NCBI GenBank assembly: GCA_945486175.1
Contig: CALYTA010000018.1
Span: forward strand, 1-9,939
Source of the DNA: an uncultured Clostridia bacterium
Lineage (GTDB): Bacteria; Bacillota; Clostridia; Oscillospirales; Butyricicoccaceae
Direction: 5' to 3'
DNA length: 9,939 bases
The translations under genes and the position numbers were made by a program. Shown piece after piece: positions 5,605-9,939 of the stretch. Under the pieces are notes generated by a model that worked only from the letters and a program-made list of their open reading frames with translations, made no database searches and was not told the origin of the DNA. Position 1 is the stretch's first letter; each line of letters starts with the position of its first letter.

Positions 5605-6327
5605 ATGCAGAAAATGCTGTCTTATGTCCGCCGTGCGGTGGATCAGTATCATATGATAAACGAAGGCGATACGATTGCTGTCGGCGTATCCGGCGGCAAG
5701 GATTCGCTTGTCCTGCTTGCAGCACTGGCCAACCTGCGCCGGTTCTATCCGAACCATTTTACGCTCAAAGCGATCACGCTGGACATGGGCTATGAGGAGA
5801 TGGATTTTTCCCCGATTGCGCGCCTGTGCGAACAGCTGGAGGTGGAATATATCATTCGTCCGACGGACATCAAAACCATTGTCTTTGATATCCGCAATGA
5901 AGAAAATCCATGTTCCCTGTGCGCAAAAATGCGGCGCGGCGCACTCAACGACACCGCCAAGCTGAACGGCTGCAACAAGGTCGCACTGGGGCACCATTAT
6001 GACGATGTCATTGAAACGCTGATGATGTCACTGCTGTATGAAGGGCGCATCAACTGCTTCCTGCCGCAGACCTATCTCGACCGCAAAGACATCACTGTCA
6101 TCCGTCCAATGATCTATGCGCCGGAGTCGTATATCAAGTCTCTGGTGCGCCGTCTGGAGCTGCCCGTGGTACATAACCCCTGTCCGGCGGACGGCAACAC
6201 CAAACGCGAGGAAATCAAGCAGCTCATCCGCTCACTGGAGCACGAAAACCACGGCGTGCGCCAGCGCATCTTCGGCGCGATCCAGCGCTATCCGCTGCGC
6301 GGCTGGGAGCTGGATGCAGACAAATAA
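5605..6327 (+). CDS. TtcA-like PP-loop ATPase, probable tRNA 2-thiolation enzyme, 240 aa
   Basis: TtcA-type enzymes activate a tRNA base with ATP and insert sulfur, using an iron-sulfur cluster held by three cysteines; TtcA itself makes 2-thiocytidine at position 32. Visible features are the PP-loop SGGKDS at residues 29-34, the cysteine pair CSLC at 103-106 followed by KMRRG, the GHHYDD motif at 129-134, and a later cysteine at 193 within NPCPADGNTKREE. Cys103, Cys106 and Cys193 would be the cluster ligands by analogy. ATG 5605 has GGAGG (5594-5598) 6 bases upstream; the in-frame ATG at 5578 lacks such a site. Single-gene unit between a divergent promoter and a convergent terminator. The length is shorter than the roughly 310-residue E. 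coli TtcA, and a related tRNA thiolase of different base specificity remains possible, so no gene symbol is assigned. Confidence 0.87.
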   Translation: MQKMLSYVRRAVDQYHMINEGDTIAVGVSGGKDSLVLLAALANLRRFYPNHFTLKAITLDMGYEEMDFSPIARLCEQLEVEYIIRPTDIKTIVFDIRNEENPCSLCAKMRRGALNDTAKLNGCNKVALGHHYDDVIETLMMSLLYEGRINCFLPQTYLDRKDITVIRPMIYAPESYIKSLVRRLELPVVHNPCPADGNTKREEIKQLIRSLEHENHGVRQRIFGAIQRYPLRGWELDADK

Positions 6328-6345
6328 CCATACATACGCAACCAA

Positions 6346-6382
6346 AAAACGGACTGCCGGTTTGATTCCGACAGTCCGTTTT
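6346..6382. terminator. Bidirectional terminator between the TtcA-like gene and carB
   Basis: An 11-bp stem (6346-6356 with 6372-6382) is capped, after one C-A mismatch, by CGG/CCG (6358-6360 with 6368-6370) and a 7-base loop. T-rich sequence follows on the plus strand, and the A-run preceding the stem gives six or more T on the minus strand, so it can serve both convergent genes. Confidence 0.88.
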
Positions 6383-6412
6383 CTACTTTATTTTATCAAT
6401 CGCACGCACGGT

Positions 6413-9400
6413 TTACTGAATGTGTACCGTGTTGATATCAACCAGCTCGCACGACTCAATGCGCGTGTCGCCTTCTAGGCAGCGCAGCAACGCATTTGCG
6501 GTGTCAATCGCTGTCAGGCACGGGATTGCATGCTCAACCGTCGAACGGCGGATCTTGACCGCGCCGAGCTCCGGATGACGGCCCTTCACAGAAGTGGTGA
6601 TAACATAATCAATATCACCCGACTCAATCAGGTCAATCATATTCGGGGACGGCTCATCGACGTTGCGGACAGAGTTGGTCGCAACCATGTGGCGGTTGAG
6701 AACGTTTGCCGTGCCGCTGGTCGCATACAGCTCAAAGCCCAGCTCCGCAAAGCGCTCGGCAACCGTCACGATTTCCTGCTTATCCGCATCGCGGACGGAA
6801 ATCAGAACCTTGCCCTTTTTCTTCATCTCATAGCCTGCACCCATCATGCCCTTGAGCAGTGCCTCGCGGAACGAGGTGGATACGCCCAGAACCTCACCGG
6901 TGGACTTCATTTCCGGTCCGAGCTGGGTGTCGAGGTCGCGCAGCTTCTGGAACGAGAAGACAGGAACCTTGACCGCATAATGCTCGCACTCCGGATACAG
7001 TCCGGTGCCATAGCCCATGTCGCGCAGCTTCTCGCCGAACATGCAGCGGGTTGCCAGATCGACCATCGGGACACCCGTAATCTTGGAGATATATGGGATG
7101 GTACGGGACGAACGCGGGTTGACTTCGATGACATAGACCTCATCGTTGTACAGGACGAACTGGATGTTGACCAGACCCAGAACTGCCAGTTCCTTGGACA
7201 ACTTCTTGGTGTAGTCGATGATGGTTTCCTTATGCTTTTCTTCAATCGTGATGGACGGATAGACGGAAATGGAGTCACCCGAATGGATGCCGGCGCGCTC
7301 CATATGCTCCATGATGCCCGGAATCAGGATGTCCTCGCCGTCACAGATGGCGTCGACTTCAATCTCACGGCCCATCAGGTACTTGTCGACCAGAACCGGA
7401 TTCTCGATCTTGGTGCGCGTGATAACCTGCATGTATTCGCGGATATCCTCTTCCTTGTAGGCAATTTCCATGCCCTGGCCGCCGAGGACATAGGACGGGC
7501 GGACGAGGACCGGATAGCCCAGACGGTCTGCAACTTCGACTGCCTCTTCCTCGGTGAATACCGTGTCGCCCTTGGCGCGCGGAATACCGGTCTTATTCAG
7601 AATGACATCGAACTTCTCGCGGTCCTCCGCGGCGTCAATGCTCCATGCCGGGGTGCCCAGAATCGGCACACCGAGCTTTTCCAGATGACCTGCCAGATTG
7701 ATGGCGGTCTGACCGCCGAACTGGACAATTGCCGCATCCGGCTTCTCCGCATTGACAACGCCCGTGACATCCTCCGGCGTCAGCGGCTCGAAATACAGGC
7801 GGTCTGCCGTGTCGAAGTCGGTGGAAACGGTCTCCGGGTTATTATTGATGATGACGGTCTCACAGCCGAGCTGCTGAAGCGCCCAGACCGAATGAACCGA
7901 GCAGTAGTCGAACTCAATGCCCTGGCCGATGCGGATCGGGCCGGAGCCGAGAACCAGAATCTTCTTCCTGCCGTCAGACGGCTTGACTTCGCTCTCTTCG
8001 TCGTAGGTGGAGTAGTAATACGGGGTTTCCGCCTCGAACTCTGCCGCACAGGTATCGACGGTCTTGTAGACCGGCATGCGGGTGACCTTCTCGACCGACT
8101 TGCCAGACAGGCGCTCAATCACCTTGTCCGTAAAGCCGAATTTCTTTGCCGCGAGGTACAGCTCCGGCGTGATCTCCTCCGCCTGCTCCAGCTTGTGCTC
8201 CATGTCGATGATGCGCATAAAGCCATTCAGGAACCAGGTGTCGATCCTGGTGATCTCATGCACCTCATCGATGGTCATAATGCCGCGGCGGAATGCCTCA
8301 CAGATGGAGAACAGGCGCTCGTAATCGCAGGTCTTGACCTTGGCGATAATATCCTCATCTCTCATCTTCGCAATCAGCGGCATGGACAGCGAGTCGACCT
8401 TCATTTCAATCGAACGGACTGCCTTCATCATGGCGCCCTCAAAGCTGTTGGAAATCGCCATGACCTCGCCGGTCGCCTTCATCTGCGTGCCGAGGGTCTT
8501 GTCTGCATAGACGAACTTATCAAACGGCCAGCGCGGGAATTTGACAACGCAGTAGTCCAGCGTCGGCTCAAAGCAGGCCGCCGTTTTGCCGGTGACGGCA
8601 TTGGTCAGCTCATCCAGACCGTAGCCGACCGCGATCTTTGCGGCAATCTTGGCAATCGGATAACCGGTCGCCTTGGATGCCAGCGCGGAGGAACGCGATA
8701 CACGCGGGTTTACCTCGATGACGGCATATTCAAACGAATCCGGATTGAGTGCAAACTGGACGTTGCAGCCGCCCTCGATGCCCAGCTCCGTGATGATCTT
8801 GAGCGCGGAGGTACGCAGCATCTGATACTCGTAATCGCACAGCGTCTGGCTCGGCGCGACAACGACCGAGTCACCGGTGTGGACGCCGACCGGGTCGACG
8901 TTTTCCATATTACAAACCGTGATGACATTGCCCTTGCCGTCACGCATGACTTCGTATTCGATTTCCTTCCAGCCCGCGATGCACTTCTCTACGAGGATTT
9001 CATCGACACGGGAATACAGGATGCCGGAAGCGGCAATCTCACGCAGCTCATCCCACGTATAGGCGATGCCGCCGCCGGTGCCGCCGAGCGTATACGCCGG
9101 ACGGATGATGACCGGCAGGCCGATTTCCTTCGTGAAGGCAACCGCATCCTCAACCGTGTGCACGACCTTGGACGCGATGATCGGCTCATTGATCTTCTCC
9201 ATCGTGTCCTTGAACAGCTGGCGATCCTCCGCCTTGTCGATGGTGGTCGGGTTTGCACCCAGCAGCTTGACGCCATACTCGTCGAGGAAGCCGTTGGCAA
9301 CCAGCTCCATCGCGATGTTCAGGCCGGTCTGGCCGCCCAGCGTCGGCAGGATGGAGTCCGGACGCTCCTTCTTGATGATTTCCTGTACACACGGGATGGT

Positions 9401-9607
9401 CATCGGTTCGATATAAACCTTGTCTGCCATCGCCTTGTCAGTCATGATGGTTGCAGGGTTGGAGTTTACCAGAATGACCTCGAGGCCCTCCTCGCGCAGT
9501 GCGCGGCAGGCCTGCGTGCCCGCATAGTCGAACTCTGCTGCCTGGCCGATGACAATCGGGCCGGAGCCGAGTACCATTACCTTATGAATATCATTGCGCA
9601 GCGGCAT
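6413..9607 (-). CDS. carB: Carbamoyl phosphate synthetase large subunit, 1064 aa
   Basis: CarB makes carbamoyl phosphate from ammonia (delivered from CarA), bicarbonate and two ATP, feeding pyrimidine and arginine synthesis. The protein has the expected duplicated architecture. The first ATP-grasp half opens [19 protein letters not shown] near residues 10-28 and has [12 protein letters not shown]. An oligomerisation segment covers about 400-545. The second half opens [19 protein letters not shown] near 550 and has [15 protein letters not shown]-terminal MGS-like allosteric domain begins near 930 ([13 protein letters not shown], then TSGTANVL, and [13 protein letters not shown]). Length is typical (about 1070). 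ATG 9607 overlaps the carA stop by one base (TAATG), with AAAGGAGG 9 bases upstream, so translational coupling is likely. In the exact antisense register no stop occurs for over 1,000 codons, reflecting near absence of TTA, CTA and TCA codons. It ends at the shared terminator near 6346-6382. Confidence 0.98.
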   Translation of the reverse strand: MPLRNDIHKVMVLGSGPIVIGQAAEFDYAGTQACRALREEGLEVILVNSNPATIMTDKAMADKVYIEPMTIPCVQEIIKKERPDSILPTLGGQTGLNIAMELVANGFLDEYGVKLLGANPTTIDKAEDRQLFKDTMEKINEPIIASKVVHTVEDAVAFTKEIGLPVIIRPAYTLGGTGGGIAYTWDELREIAASGILYSRVDEILVEKCIAGWKEIEYEVMRDGKGNVITVCNMENVDPVGVHTGDSVVVAPSQTLCDYEYQMLRTSALKIITELGIEGGCNVQFALNPDSFEYAVIEVNPRVSRSSALASKATGYPIAKIAAKIAVGYGLDELTNAVTGKTAACFEPTLDYCVVKFPRWPFDKFVYADKTLGTQMKATGEVMAISNSFEGAMMKAVRSIEMKVDSLSMPLIAKMRDEDIIAKVKTCDYERLFSICEAFRRGIMTIDEVHEITRIDTWFLNGFMRIIDMEHKLEQAEEITPELYLAAKKFGFTDKVIERLSGKSVEKVTRMPVYKTVDTCAAEFEAETPYYYSTYDEESEVKPSDGRKKILVLGSGPIRIGQGIEFDYCSVHSVWALQQLGCETVIINNNPETVSTDFDTADRLYFEPLTPEDVTGVVNAEKPDAAIVQFGGQTAINLAGHLEKLGVPILGTPAWSIDAAEDREKFDVILNKTGIPRAKGDTVFTEEEAVEVADRLGYPVLVRPSYVLGGQGMEIAYKEEDIREYMQVITRTKIENPVLVDKYLMGREIEVDAICDGEDILIPGIMEHMERAGIHSGDSISVYPSITIEEKHKETIIDYTKKLSKELAVLGLVNIQFVLYNDEVYVIEVNPRSSRTIPYISKITGVPMVDLATRCMFGEKLRDMGYGTGLYPECEHYAVKVPVFSFQKLRDLDTQLGPEMKSTGEVLGVSTSFREALLKGMMGAGYEMKKKGKVLISVRDADKQEIVTVAERFAELGFELYATSGTANVLNRHMVATNSVRNVDEPSPNMIDLIESGDIDYVITTSVKGRHPELGAVKIRRSTVEHAIPCLTAIDTANALLRCLEGDTRIESCELVDINTVHIQ

Positions 9608-9939
9608 TACTGAGCGCCTCCTTTCTTCTCATCCATGAGGGAAACAAACTGGTCGAACAGATACGCAGTATCCTGCGGGCCCGGCTTGACCTCCGGATGA
9701 TACTGAACGGTGAAAATCGGGGCGTTAATGTGCTCAATGCCTTCACAGGAATTGTCGTTGATGTTGATATGGCTGACGCGGGCAATCTCCGGATTGACAG
9801 AGTCGCCCACAACTGCATAGCCGTGGTTCTGGCTGGTGATATACGTGCGGTCCTTCGCCAGATCCTTAACCGGATGGTTGACACCGCGGTGGCCGAACTT
9901 CATCTTTCTGGTCTGCGCACCGATGGCGAGCGCCAGCAG
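9607..9939 (-). CDS. carA: Carbamoyl phosphate synthetase small subunit, C-terminal 110 aa (cut by window end)
   Basis: CarA is the glutaminase subunit that releases ammonia from glutamine for CarB. Only the C-terminal part of the class I glutamine amidotransferase domain is present. It reads [25 protein letters not shown], then TSQNHGYAV, and finally the catalytic His-Glu of YHPE in [14 protein letters not shown], ending [15 protein letters not shown]. The nucleophilic cysteine and the N-terminal domain lie beyond base 9939. After HPE the sequence is VKPGP where CarA proteins usually have A-S or A-C before PGP, a small departure beside the active site. The stop TAA at 9609-9607 overlaps the carB ATG by one base, the usual carA-carB order. 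Promoter and any regulatory leader are outside the window. Confidence 0.96.
   Translation of the reverse strand: MLALAIGAQTRKMKFGHRGVNHPVKDLAKDRTYITSQNHGYAVVGDSVNPEIARVSHININDNSCEGIEHINAPIFTVQYHPEVKPGPQDTAYLFDQFVSLMDEKKGGAQ

Noticed and set aside
6530..9613. A 1,027-residue plus-strand ORF opposite carB
   Set aside because: It is the exact codon-register complement of carB, its translation is an Arg/Leu/Asp-rich low-information sequence with no recognisable domain, and no ribosome binding site precedes it. It is explained by codon bias.
1..9939. A novel defence, toxin-antitoxin, CRISPR, mobile or biosynthetic system
   Set aside because: No direct-repeat arrays, transposase, integrase, attachment repeats, toxin-like pairs or clustered biosynthetic genes are visible; nearly all genes are recognisable housekeeping families.

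Overview
The window looks like chromosomal DNA from a Gram-positive anaerobe of the class Clostridia, probably a mid-to-high-GC gut lineage near Oscillospirales. This is inferred from strong AGGAGG-type ribosome binding sites, a DUF951 protein, a Firmicutes-type rplM leader, GC-rich third codon positions and intrinsic terminators with T-tracts. No genus can be fixed from the sequence alone. Most of the content is housekeeping; I see no phage, transposon, CRISPR, tRNA or rRNA, and nothing that forms a convincing new defence or biosynthetic system.

Layout: (1) 1-300, the 3' end of an unidentified plus-strand reading frame with an in-frame TAG near the window edge, closed by a strong terminator. 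(2) 394-2247, two independent plus-strand genes: a 190-residue protein with two DUF305 units, and a Gfo/Idh/MocA-type oxidoreductase with its own promoter. The DUF305 gene lies between two terminators with the same stem core. (3) 2309-3269, a minus-strand pair: a DUF951 zinc-ribbon-like protein followed 4 nt later by a uridine phosphorylase-type nucleoside phosphorylase. (4) 3440-4354, a plus-strand protein with three S1-type RNA-binding domains. (5) 4439-5303, the minus-strand rplM-rpsI operon (L13 and S9), with a strong promoter and a structured 5' leader that may be the L13 autoregulatory element. (6) 5605-6327, a plus-strand TtcA-like PP-loop protein of the tRNA 2-thiolation type. (7) 6413-9939, minus-strand carA-carB encoding carbamoyl phosphate synthetase; carB is complete and carA is cut by the window end.

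Transcription alternates in short blocks. Each of the three convergent junctions (about 2250, 4372 and 6346) holds one hairpin flanked by A-rich and T-rich sequence, so it can stop transcription from both sides. The divergent gaps (3270-3439 and 5304-5604) hold the promoters. Functionally the genes cover nucleotide supply (carAB de novo pyrimidines; nucleoside phosphorylase salvage) and translation (L13, S9, S1-like protein, tRNA thiolation), plus two accessory genes of unknown substrate (DUF305 and Gfo/Idh/MocA).

The points most worth a second look are the amber codon at 45-47, the matching terminators around the tandem DUF305 gene, the rplM leader, and the more than 1,000-codon open antisense frame over carB, which I read as a result of codon bias and not as a gene.
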